DNA from: Marinobacterium jannaschii DSM 6295 | GTDB lineage: Bacteria; Pseudomonadota; Gammaproteobacteria; Pseudomonadales; Balneatricaceae | Assembly (NCBI RefSeq): GCF_000620085.1 | Contig: NZ_JHVJ01000004.1 | Span: 139,387-203,386, forward strand | Direction: 5' to 3' | Length of the DNA stretch: 64,000 nucleotides | In this document: positions 8,499 through 15,017 of the stretch, one piece after another | Position numbering within the stretch: the first letter of the stretch is position 1 | Layout of the letters: each line of letters opens with the position of its first letter | Position numbers and translations under genes: made by a program | The notes under the pieces: generated by a model | What the model saw: the letters and a program-made list of their open reading frames with translations, nothing else | Database searches by the model: none | What the model was told of the DNA's origin: nothing

Positions 8499-8801
8499 TA
8501 TACTTTCTTCAAAGGTTGCTGAGGCCGTTACATCTCTCAGCTACAGGCTAAGGATCAGACCCGGCAGCCATGATGCGATTTTAAGATGCTGGTGAACTTA
8601 GAGTGACTGGTTGCTGTAAGCCTTCAGCCTGATCAGAAACACTGCCCACAAGCACTGGTGGAAGTGACCGGACAAGATGGGTTCGCCAACTGGAAGCCTG
8701 TGAAAAAACAGGTTTCATCACGACCCAGCCTACTATAGGCCTTTAACCGAAATCTGTTTTCGGTGTACAAGGGGTAACCGTAAGGTTACCCCTTGTTTAT
8801 T
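8499..8801 (+). ncRNA. candidate structured noncoding RNA of about 240-290 nt
   Basis: This stretch has no credible reading frame but shows transcript hallmarks. TATACT at 8499-8504 could be a -10 box, with start near 8511. The 5' AAAGG (8511-8515) can pair with CCTTT at 8740-8744, closing the molecule. Internal hairpins include a 9-bp stem at 8693-8701/8708-8716 with a GAAAAA loop, and ACCGAAA/TTTCGGT at 8746-8752/8758-8764. A strong Rho-independent terminator ends it at 8767-8796 plus a T-rich tail. Four GGA motifs are present, but I cannot assign it to 6S, CsrB-type or any other named family from the sequence alone. Confidence 0.5.
8767..8801 (+). terminator. Rho-independent terminator of the candidate ncRNA
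   Basis: A perfect 13-bp stem: ACAAGGGGTAACC (8767-8779) pairs with GGTTACCCCTTGT (8784-8796) around a GTAA loop, followed by TTATTTT. No protein gene precedes it for 430 bases on this strand, which argues for a noncoding transcript. Confidence 0.85.
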
Positions 8802-8906
8802 TTCAGTCGCTTTAATCCCTCAGTCCTCAGTCCCGGGCTCTCAGACTCAAACTCTCACATCCAGGCGCGTAGACTCAGGCGGGGCGTGCCCCGGTCATTG
8901 TCTGTT

Positions 8907-9245
8907 TCAGCTGAAAATAAAAAGGCCACCCCGGTAAAACCCGGGGTGGCCAAATATTGCTTGTGATGCAAGGAAAACGGTGTGTTGCTTAAAACTGCCC
9001 GCGAATAGCTTTAAGCTGGCTTGGCGATTGGTATACAGCGAAGGGTCGTAGTTGTCTGAATCCACAAAGCTGTTGAGCTCAACGCGTTCGTTATCGATAA
9101 AGTGGGTATTGGATTCAAAATTAATACCTGAGCCCAGCTGGCTCTGCTCGACACTTGGGTTTTCAGCGTAGCCGTAAGAGGCGGCGGAAGCTGCGCCGGA
9201 AACCAGTGCCAGACCCAGAACGATAGAAGTAGTAAATGCTTTCAT
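8907..9245 (-). CDS. exported small protein, paralogue 1 (stop-loss, extended)
   Basis: First of four tandem paralogues. It has a Sec signal peptide (MKAFTTSIVLGLALVSG core, Ala-Ser-Ala cleavage) and the family body with SNTHFIDNERVELNSF and the end YDPSLYTNR. In the other three copies the next codon is the stop TAA. Here it is CAA (9021-9023, shown as TTG on the plus strand), so the frame runs on for 38 residues to 8907, translating the gene's own terminator hairpin (GHPGFYRGGLFIF part). The protein is 112 residues instead of 74. Function of the family is unknown; I do not recognise it. The extra tail is a strong hint of recent stop loss or relaxed selection. Confidence 0.7.
   Translation of the reverse strand: MKAFTTSIVLGLALVSGAASAASYGYAENPSVEQSQLGSGINFESNTHFIDNERVELNSFVDSDNYDPSLYTNRQASLKLFAGSFKQHTVFLASQAIFGHPGFYRGGLFIFS
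8914..8951 (-). terminator. terminator of paralogue 1, now inside its reading frame
   Basis: A perfect 11-bp inverted repeat, GGCCACCCCGG (8924-8934) and CCGGGGTGGCC (8941-8951), followed on the minus strand by TTTTTATTTT. Because paralogue 1 lost its stop codon, this hairpin is now coding. Confidence 0.85.
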
Positions 9246-9278
9246 GATTTTGTTCCCGTAATGTTTTTCGTTGCAGTA

Positions 9279-9311
9279 ATCTTATTCAGTGGAACTGAAA
9301 TGCAGCTGAAA
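9279..9311 (-). promoter_or_regulatory. promoter 1: direct-repeat activator site plus -10
   Basis: Read on the minus strand: TTTCAG, 5 nt, TTTCAG (9295-9311), 10 nt, then -10 TAAGAT (9279-9284). The same 33-bp layout recurs upstream of paralogues 2-4 and the orphan transcript. Hexamer-N5-hexamer repeats with an 11-bp period, 10 nt from the -10, are the pattern of OmpR/PhoB-family response-regulator activation. Confidence 0.7.
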
Positions 9312-9390
9312 GATTGAGTTTTTATTGGCGATTTAGCTTGTTGTTTATGAAACAGTCTGTTCCCGATTGATGAACGAATCTGGAAATATA

Positions 9391-9427
9391 AAAAGGCCCC
9401 GATCTGCTGCAACAGAAAGGGGCCTTT
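9391..9427 (-). terminator. terminator of paralogue 2
   Basis: AAAGGCCCC (9392-9400) pairs with GGGGCCTTT (9419-9427); on the minus strand the stem is followed by a T-rich tract. It lies 16 bases after the stop of paralogue 2. Confidence 0.8.
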
Positions 9428-9443
9428 ATTACGGGAACCCGTA

Positions 9444-9668
9444 TTAACGGTTGGTGTAAAGGTCCGGGTTATACTCACCGGAATCGACAAAGCTATTCAG
9501 CTCTACACGCTCGTTATCAATAAAATGAGTGTTGGACTCAAAATTAATACCTTCGCCCAGTTGGCTCTGCTCAACACTTGGGTTTTCGCCGTAGCCGTAA
9601 GAGGCGGCGGAAGCAGCACCGGAAACCAGTGCCAGAACCAGAACGATAGACGTAGTAAATGCTTTCAT
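9444..9668 (-). CDS. exported small protein, paralogue 2
   Basis: A 74-residue protein with a Sec signal peptide of about 21 residues (Ala-Ser-Ala before the mature ASYGYGENPS). The mature 53 residues are acidic and polar, with the family-conserved NPSVEQSQLG, SNTHFIDNERVELNSFVDS and a C-terminal Tyr-Thr-Asn-Arg. No Cys, no lipobox and no membrane segment, so it should be a soluble periplasmic or secreted peptide. Near the end it has GEYNPDLYTNR, where paralogues 3 and 4 have DHYDPSLYTNR. It has its own promoter and terminator. I do not recognise the family. Confidence 0.8.
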   Translation of the reverse strand: MKAFTTSIVLVLALVSGAASAASYGYGENPSVEQSQLGEGINFESNTHFIDNERVELNSFVDSGEYNPDLYTNR

Positions 9669-9702
9669 AATTTTGTTCCCCGTAATGTGTTTCGTTGAGG
9701 TA

Positions 9703-9735
9703 ATAATAGATATCGGTCCTGAAATTAAACTGAAA
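9703..9735 (-). promoter_or_regulatory. promoter 2: direct-repeat activator site plus -10
   Basis: Minus strand: two TTTCAG half-sites 5 nt apart (9719-9735), 10 nt, then TATTAT (9703-9708). The predicted leader is about 30 nt and carries a conserved ACGGGGAAC just before the start codon. Confidence 0.7.
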
Positions 9736-9841
9736 ATATCCGGTGCTGACAGAATATATTGTGGTTGTTAATGCAACGGTCTGTTTTTTATTAAGTCATT
9801 TAATGAATGTTGCCTGTTAAAAACAGACTGTTCCATTAAAC

Positions 9842-9873
9842 AAAAAAGCCACCCCGGTAAAACCTGAGGTGGC
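9842..9873 (-). terminator. terminator of paralogue 3
   Basis: GCCACC (9848-9853) pairs with GGTGGC (9868-9873), extended by two further pairs inside, followed on the minus strand by TTTTTTG. Confidence 0.75.
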
Positions 9874-9943
9874 GAAAGATTGCTTGTGATGATAGGAAAA
9901 CTGCCCGCTGCTAAAGGCTTCCTGACTTATCGCTGCAAGCCTG

Positions 9944-10168
9944 TTAGCGGTTGGTGTACAGCGAAGGGTCGTAGTGGTCTGAGTCTACAAAGCTGTTCAG
10001 CTCTACACGCTCATTGTCGATAAAGTGGGTATTGGATTCGAAGCTGATGCCAGCACCCAGCTGGCTCTGCTCAACACTTGGGTTTTCGCCGTAGCCGTAA
10101 GAGGCGGCGGAAGCTGCGCCGGAAACCAGTGCCAGACCCAGAACGATAGAAGTAGTAAATGCTTTCAT
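9944..10168 (-). CDS. exported small protein, paralogue 3
   Basis: A 74-residue member of the same family: Sec signal peptide nearly identical to paralogues 1 and 2, then the mature body with GAGISFESNTHFIDNE and the end DHYDPSLYTNR before TAA. It differs from paralogue 4 at only a few positions. The near-identity of leader, promoter and coding parts shows recent tandem duplication of a roughly 500-bp unit. Function unknown. Confidence 0.8.
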   Translation of the reverse strand: MKAFTTSIVLGLALVSGAASAASYGYGENPSVEQSQLGAGISFESNTHFIDNERVELNSFVDSDHYDPSLYTNR

Positions 10169-10202
10169 AATTTTGTTCCCCGTAATGTGTTTCGTTGAGG
10201 TA

Positions 10203-10235
10203 ATAGTAGATAGCGCTCCTGAAATTTAACTGAAA
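10203..10235 (-). promoter_or_regulatory. promoter 3: direct-repeat activator site plus -10
   Basis: Minus strand: two TTTCAG half-sites 5 nt apart (10219-10235), 10 nt, then TACTAT (10203-10208). Same geometry as promoters 1, 2, 4 and 5. Confidence 0.7.
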
Positions 10236-10337
10236 ATAATTGGCGCTTTTTAAATATATTCTGGTTATTGGTGCAACAGTTTGTCCTGTTTTAATCAGGG
10301 TATTGTTTCTAATTGAAAACAGACTGTTCCATTAAAT

Positions 10338-10369
10338 AAAAAAGCCACCCCGGCAATACCTGAGGTGGC
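10338..10369 (-). terminator. terminator of paralogue 4
   Basis: GCCACC (10344-10349) pairs with GGTGGC (10364-10369), with extra inner pairs; T-rich tract on the minus strand. Nearly the same sequence as the terminator of paralogue 3. Confidence 0.75.
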
Positions 10370-10435
10370 GAAAGATTGCGATGAAAGGAAAACTGCTTGC
10401 TGCTAAAGGCTTTCCGGCTTATAGCTGAAAGCCTG

Positions 10436-10660
10436 TTAGCGGTTAGTGTACAGCGATGGGTCGTAGTGGTCTGAATCTACGAAGCTGTTAAGCTCGACAC
10501 GTTCATTGTCAATAAAGTGGGTATTGGATTCGAAATTGATACCCGCTCCCAGCTGGCTCTGCTCAACGCTGGGGTTTTCACCGTAGCCGTATGAGGCGGC
10601 TGAAGCTGCGCCAGAAACCAGTGCCAGACCCAGAACGATTGAAGTAGTCAGTGTTTTCAT
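10436..10660 (-). CDS. exported small protein, paralogue 4
   Basis: A 74-residue paralogue. Its signal peptide starts MKTLTTSIV rather than MKAFTTSIV; the rest follows the family. ATG 10660 is chosen because it aligns with the other three copies and has the conserved GGGGAAC site upstream; an in-frame start 13 codons earlier lies in the leader. This is the first copy after the orphan promoter and RNA, so the cluster probably grew from this side. Function unknown. Confidence 0.8.
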   Translation of the reverse strand: MKTLTTSIVLGLALVSGAASAASYGYGENPSVEQSQLGAGINFESNTHFIDNERVELNSFVDSDHYDPSLYTNR

Positions 10661-10694
10661 GATTTTGTTCCCCGTAATATGTTTCGTTGGAGTC

Positions 10695-10727
10695 ATCATA
10701 TTCGAGGGATCTGAAATAAAGCTGAAA
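10695..10727 (-). promoter_or_regulatory. promoter 4: direct-repeat activator site plus -10
   Basis: Minus strand: two TTTCAG half-sites 5 nt apart (10711-10727), 10 nt, then TATGAT (10695-10700). Same geometry as the other four. Confidence 0.7.
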
Positions 10728-10807
10728 GACGGATGATATTTTTAGTAATGATTGAGTTATCGATGCAACAGTTTGTTGCTTGTATTACCGGAATTGATTA
10801 GTGGGAA

Positions 10808-10837
10808 ATAAAAAAGGGCCACATACGGATGTGGCCC
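10808..10837 (-). terminator. terminator of the candidate regulatory RNA
   Basis: Perfect 9-bp stem: GGGCCACAT (10816-10824) with ATGTGGCCC (10829-10837), loop ACGG, and six Ts following on the minus strand. The T run is only on that side, so the transcript comes from the right. Confidence 0.85.
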
Positions 10838-11027
10838 TGAATACTAAATGATCAATATGCTGCAATGGATTCGGAATCAAGGCCCCGATGGGTGGATCAG
10901 GCTAAGTAAGAGGTTTATACATGAGGACAAATTAAACCACTTCCTTTCTTACTTTGTGATCCTGGACGAAAGCCCTGTTCCGAAAGTCGATACTCCGGGA
11001 TCTCCCGCTCACGGTGCTGTTCGACTT
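10808..11027 (-). ncRNA. candidate regulatory RNA under the shared promoter
   Basis: A promoter identical in layout to those of the four paralogues (11034-11066) faces left, and a perfect terminator lies 220 nt further on, yet no family protein is encoded between them. The predicted start near 11027 coincides with the first base of a 7-bp stem, AAGTCGA, pairing with TCGACTT (plus-strand arms 11021-11027 and 10984-10990). A second stem joins 10904-10916 to 10934-10938 and 10947-10954 with an internal bulge. Only tiny reading frames (6-9 codons) occur. This is the profile of a trans-acting sRNA co-regulated with the small exported proteins; its target is unknown. Confidence 0.6.
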
Positions 11028-11033
11028 GTTATC

Positions 11034-11066
11034 AGCATAACGGTGTAAACTGAAAGCAACCTGAAA
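11034..11066 (-). promoter_or_regulatory. promoter 5: direct-repeat activator site plus -10, no protein downstream
   Basis: Minus strand: TTTCAG-N5-TTTCAG (11050-11066), 10 nt, then TATGCT (11034-11039). Both hexamers are exact. It ends 14 bases before the start of the divergent DUF1801 gene, so binding could also affect that gene. Confidence 0.65.
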
Positions 11067-11080
11067 CGGCTGGAAAAACT

Positions 11081-11503
11081 ATGTCCGGACTTAAAACCAG
11101 GCCTACCCGAAAAAGCGCGGAAAAACTGATTCGCGAGCTGGAACATCCTGTCCGGAGCCGCGATGCTGCCATATTACTGGCGTTATTTTCGGAGATAACC
11201 GGCTGCAAGCCGGTTGTCTGGGGCGACAGTATTATCGGCTTTGGCCGCTATCACTACCGGCAGCGCAGCGGGCTGGCGGCCAGCTGGCCGATCACCGGCT
11301 TCTCGGTACGGAAACACAACCTGACGATCTATATTATGCCGGGGTTCGATCCCTTCACCGAGTTACTTGACCGACTGGGCAAGTATAAGACGGCCAGGTC
11401 CTGTCTCTATATCAACAAGCTGGCCGATGTGGATATCGGGGTCTTCGAACAGTTGATAGGGGCTTCGGTAGAGCTGATGCAACAGCGCTACCGGTGTGAC
11501 TGA
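11081..11503 (+). CDS. DUF1801 domain protein
   Basis: A 140-residue protein with the DUF1801 (YdhG-like) fold pattern: a helical start, then PVVWGDSIIGFGRYHYR, GFSVRKHNLTIYIMPGF and LGKYKTARSCLYINKLADVD. These blocks, including the Gly-Lys-Tyr-Lys-Thr stretch and a Cys before a beta-strand, are the usual conserved parts. The family is small, cytoplasmic and of unknown biochemical role. Its promoter region overlaps the left-facing promoter 5. Confidence 0.75.
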   Translation: MSGLKTRPTRKSAEKLIRELEHPVRSRDAAILLALFSEITGCKPVVWGDSIIGFGRYHYRQRSGLAASWPITGFSVRKHNLTIYIMPGFDPFTELLDRLGKYKTARSCLYINKLADVDIGVFEQLIGASVELMQQRYRCD

Positions 11504-11546
11504 GTGAGGCGCTGCAGGTGGGCTTCACCCGTGACGCAGTCCAGTC

Positions 11547-12314
11547 TCAGCCCTGGCGCAGGCTGAGCAGGTACTGGATGTCATACGGCTCCTGGTAGCG
11601 AACGAAGGCCTTCTCCTTCGTTTCTACCGCCACGATCGACATGCGGTCTGCCAGTTCATTGCCCTCAGTGCCCACATGCGCCTTTACGTGGCTCAGGGTG
11701 AACCGGTCTGCTATCTCACTATAGAGGGCAAAGGCCTGTTTGATGATCTCAAGGTTTTTGATCTCACCGCCGGACTTTGTCCAGTCCTTACGCTGCCAGC
11801 CGGCGGCCCACTTACTGATGCAGTTGATTGCATAGGTGGAGTCACACAGGACCTGAACGCTGAGACCCTGGCGGATACCCTGTTCGGCCACACAGAGGGA
11901 CTGATAGAGCGCATTGAGTTCGGCACTGTTATTAGTGCCCTGAGGGTTGTACAGGCCGTACCAGAGCTGCTCGACTTTGCCATCGCGGTAGACGGCCATG
12001 CCGGAGCCCGCTTCGCCCGGGTTTGGCTCGCAGGCGCCGTCACAGTAGATTTGCATCTGAAATTCAGATTCCGCTGCAGACGGCGTCGACGCTGTGCTGC
12101 GGGGTTTGGTCGCAGGAGTGGAGGAGCGGCCGGGCGATGTCCGTTTAGGCGCTGCCGCTGCGCCCTGGCTGAACGCGGCTTCCGCCTCAGCCCGGGTCGG
12201 GAAGGACTTAAAGCGCGCATTGGGAAACTTATCGACCGACCGCTGTGCTGTTGGCCAGTCGGTAAAGATACCGGTCTCACGACCCTGCCAGACCACATAG
12301 AATTTTTTCGCCAT
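11547..12314 (-). CDS. ribonuclease HI with N-terminal hybrid-binding domain
   Basis: A 255-residue enzyme. Residues 4-48 (FYVVWQGRETGIFTDW start) are the viroplasmin-like RNA:DNA hybrid-binding domain found at the N-terminus of eukaryotic-type RNase H1. A Pro/Ser/Thr/Ala linker (50-85) leads to the RNase H domain with a complete catalytic set: Asp92, Glu132, Asp158 and Asp223, plus the basic WAAGWQRKDW protrusion. It should cleave the RNA strand of hybrids such as R-loops in the cytoplasm. This domain order differs from the short RnhA of enterobacteria. Monocistronic, convergent with the DUF1801 gene. Confidence 0.92.
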   Translation of the reverse strand: MAKKFYVVWQGRETGIFTDWPTAQRSVDKFPNARFKSFPTRAEAEAAFSQGAAAAPKRTSPGRSSTPATKPRSTASTPSAAESEFQMQIYCDGACEPNPGEAGSGMAVYRDGKVEQLWYGLYNPQGTNNSAELNALYQSLCVAEQGIRQGLSVQVLCDSTYAINCISKWAAGWQRKDWTKSGGEIKNLEIIKQAFALYSEIADRFTLSHVKAHVGTEGNELADRMSIVAVETKEKAFVRYQEPYDIQYLLSLRQG

Positions 12315-12423
12315 TCCCGCTTCCTCTATACACGTTGGCCGCAGTGTACTGGTGAGCGCAGGAGGATGCCAGCGGCGGAAACAGGGCCGTTGCTATGATA
12401 GCGGCTGCCCCAGAGGGGCGGAC

Positions 12424-14313
12424 TCAGTTTGAGGCCAGGTTGCCCTGCGGAGAACGCACCCAGATCTCAACCCTGCGGTTGCGCTGGCGGCCCGCCCGGG
12501 TGGTGTTTGAGGCGATGGGCACGCTTTCGCCCATGGCATAGGTTGCTTCCACATTGATGCCGCGCGAAAACAGCGCTTGCTGTACCAGCTCTGCACGCTG
12601 CTTGGATAGTTTCCGGTTGGCCTCGGCTTCACCGATGCTGTCCGAGAAGCCGATCAGGAAGGCGCTCTGTCCCGGATTATCCTCAAAGAACTTCACCACC
12701 CGGTCAAGGTCGCGTTGCGCCTTGTTATCCAGCTCAAAGGTGCTGCTGTTAAAGCGGAAGTTGAGTGACAGGCGATTCGCATTGGTGACCAGGTTGAGAT
12801 ACTCCAGAGGCATATCGCCACTCAGCACCGGTCGGGTCTTATAGACGTTCTGTGAGATAAAGCCGGTTTTCTTCACCACGTTCTGTCCCTCTTCCGACAT
12901 CACGAAGCGGATAAACTGGTGGGCGGGTGAAGAGGTTTCAATGGTGGCCGGTTCGTAGATATAGAGGCGGCGTACCAGAGGATAGTCTTCGGTTGAGATG
13001 GTAAAGGATGTCGGGTAGATCGGTTGGGCGTTCTGCTCGTCTGAGACTGCCAGAGCCTTTGAACGCAACACATAGGGCAGGCCGATAAAGCCAATGGCCC
13101 CCAGCTCCTTGCTGACACTGTCTGACAGTTCGACACTGGACTCGATGCGAATGGCATCCGGCGACAGCTTGGCCTTATGCTTCTTCAGCACCATGCTTTT
13201 AAAGGAATCCCAGGTGCCGGAGTTTTTATCGCGCGAGTAGATCCTGACCGGCGCATCCGGTCCGCCAATCTCAGACCAGTTTTCTGTTTTGCCTGAGAAC
13301 AGGTCTGCCAGCTGGGCAGTGCTGAGATGGTCCAGCGGATTTCCCGGGTTAACGATGATCGCCAGGCCGTCCATACCGATAATATGTTCGGTACCTTTGG
13401 AGGTCAGGTTTCCGTAGCGTTGTTCCAGCAGGGTCCGCTCTTTATTCTTGATCCGGCGTGAAGCCATCGCCAGGTCTGTCTTATTCTTGTCCAGATCTTT
13501 AAAACCGGTACTGGAGCCGTGTGCTTGTATCTCGATACGGCGGCGCATGGATTCCATCGGCAGTTTGAAGGTCAGGTCTTTCTCCACGCTGACCTTGCCT
13601 TTCTCGATACGAAGGTCAATGGCACCCTCCCGTGTATAGAAGGCTTTCAGCAGTTCCGGTGCCAGTGCTTCACCGATCGTATTGGAGCCATGCAGACGAA
13701 AGACCGGTTTGTCAGCGGTCCGTGGCACTGTAACTGCCGGGGCTACTGATGCCGCGGTAACCGCAGTCTTCTCAGTGGCGGCCTGCTTTTGTTCTGCGAT
13801 CGCGGCTGGCTGCGGCGAAGCCGGCTCTTTCAATGCGCCGGCGCTGACATAGGCGGTCGGGACTTCTGTCTGAACCGGAGTCTTGTCTGTAACGCCGGGA
13901 TTGTTCTGTGTTGCCAGCTGGGGCAGAGACAGGTCGCTGGCAAGCTGTTTCTGATAGAGCATGAAGCCACCGGCGGCCAGCAGGATGCCCGCTGCGAGCC
14001 CTAAATACAGCCAGCCACCTTTCTTATCCGCGGGGGCTGCAATGGCCTTTTCCTGTGGGGCCTGCGCTGACAGGGGCGCGCGCGCAGCGCTGTTCAGAAT
14101 GACCTCTTTTTTCAGATCCAGCGGCAGCTCCGACAGCAGATCCTGATGGATCGCCTGAATATCAGCGCTGAACTGGCTGATGTCGACATTCAGCATGATC
14201 TCACGGCGATAGGCCGGGTCTTCGGTAAAGCGGTGCAGCTCAATAGAGGAATGCCCGTCTTTTTCGAGGGCGCGTTTCAGTTTCCAGATTAGATCAAATA
14301 CGGTGGTCTTCAC
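12424..14313 (-). CDS. membrane-anchored PBP-like (PstS-type) / OmpA fusion protein
   Basis: A 629-residue fusion. Residues 1-98 are a polar cytoplasmic part, 100-120 a single membrane segment, 120-200 an Ala/Pro/Thr linker, about 200-480 a phosphate-binding-protein-like domain (RLHGSNTIGEALAPELL start, then IVNPGNPLDHLS and IYSRDKNSGTWDSFK), and about 505-625 an OmpA-like peptidoglycan-binding domain (FLIGFSDSIGEAEANRKLSKQRA, RRVEIWVR). The PBP-like part resembles PstS-type binding domains, though specific phosphate binding is not proven. The protein would bridge inner membrane and peptidoglycan. No pst transporter genes lie nearby, so a sensor or structural role is as likely as uptake. Confidence 0.85.
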   Translation of the reverse strand: MKTTVFDLIWKLKRALEKDGHSSIELHRFTEDPAYRREIMLNVDISQFSADIQAIHQDLLSELPLDLKKEVILNSAARAPLSAQAPQEKAIAAPADKKGGWLYLGLAAGILLAAGGFMLYQKQLASDLSLPQLATQNNPGVTDKTPVQTEVPTAYVSAGALKEPASPQPAAIAEQKQAATEKTAVTAASVAPAVTVPRTADKPVFRLHGSNTIGEALAPELLKAFYTREGAIDLRIEKGKVSVEKDLTFKLPMESMRRRIEIQAHGSSTGFKDLDKNKTDLAMASRRIKNKERTLLEQRYGNLTSKGTEHIIGMDGLAIIVNPGNPLDHLSTAQLADLFSGKTENWSEIGGPDAPVRIYSRDKNSGTWDSFKSMVLKKHKAKLSPDAIRIESSVELSDSVSKELGAIGFIGLPYVLRSKALAVSDEQNAQPIYPTSFTISTEDYPLVRRLYIYEPATIETSSPAHQFIRFVMSEEGQNVVKKTGFISQNVYKTRPVLSGDMPLEYLNLVTNANRLSLNFRFNSSTFELDNKAQRDLDRVVKFFEDNPGQSAFLIGFSDSIGEAEANRKLSKQRAELVQQALFSRGINVEATYAMGESVPIASNTTRAGRQRNRRVEIWVRSPQGNLASN

Positions 14314-14456
14314 GACGGCAGCTCTCTTACGACATCCGTTTATTAAGGGGGCGCATTAGTGGCGCGGATGCTACCGTTGGAAGATTGCCTATTTGTTACA
14401 ATCTGTAATCGAGCCGTAATGAAATCTTTATGTAAGAACAATTACTTATGGCGTTT

Positions 14457-15005
14457 TTAGGGGGCTTTTAGTGGTGTGGAGCGGGCCGGGTTTCCGAGCG
14501 CTTTGTGGCCTGCGGGTATATCGCGGGTGACCACGGCCCCGGCACCGATAATGGCCCCGCGACCGATGCTGACGCCGGGCAGGATAATCGCCTGACCGCC
14601 GATCCAGACATCCTCGGCGATATTCACAGCCTGTCCCCGGGTCAGGCCGCTGCGCCGTGCTTCCGCATCCTGCGGGTGCTCGGCGGTATAGATATGACAA
14701 CCGGGACCGATCAGCACGTTATCGCCGATAGAGATGCGGCCCACATCCTGCAGCAGTACATTCTGGTTGCAATAGATATTGTCGCCCAGATAAATATTGC
14801 AGCCATAGTCGCAGCTGAAACCGGCATCGAGCCATAGCCTCGGGCCGCGTTCGGCAAACAGCTGCCAGATTTTTTTCTGATGTCCCTGAGTCGGTTGCTG
14901 GGTATAGCGGCGACAGACCTCGGCCGCGCTCTGGCGCAGCTGGCTCAGGGCCTTATCGCGAGGCTGGTGCCACTGATACTGCTGAAACTTCTCCAGTTCT
15001 GTCAT
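14457..15005 (-). CDS. sugar/maltose O-acetyltransferase, hexapeptide-repeat family
   Basis: A 182-residue left-handed beta-helix acetyltransferase of the Maa/LacA/NodL type. After the helical N-terminal Mac domain come hexapeptide repeats: LDAGFSCDYGCNIYLGDN, ISIGDNVLIGPGCHIYTAEHP with the catalytic His, and VWIGGQAIILPGVSIGRGAIIGAGAVVTRD, ending in the typical GNPAR. It uses acetyl-CoA to acetylate sugars, possibly for detoxification. It begins 12 bases after the stop of an AraC-type regulator, so the two form an operon in which the regulator may control its own acetyltransferase. Confidence 0.9.
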   Translation of the reverse strand: MTELEKFQQYQWHQPRDKALSQLRQSAAEVCRRYTQQPTQGHQKKIWQLFAERGPRLWLDAGFSCDYGCNIYLGDNIYCNQNVLLQDVGRISIGDNVLIGPGCHIYTAEHPQDAEARRSGLTRGQAVNIAEDVWIGGQAIILPGVSIGRGAIIGAGAVVTRDIPAGHKALGNPARSTPLKAP

Positions 15006-15017
15006 TTGGGGCAGGGC

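Noticed and set aside
8499-8801. Assigning the noncoding transcript to 6S RNA, RNase P RNA, tmRNA or a CsrB-type RNA
   Set aside because: Conserved cores of RNase P and tmRNA are absent, the 6S central bubble cannot be shown, and four GGA motifs are too few to claim a CsrA sponge.
10848-11048. Plus-strand frame of 66 codons downstream of the orphan terminator
   Set aside because: No recognisable motif and no clear ribosome site; the stretch is better explained as the left-facing structured RNA with its own promoter and terminator.
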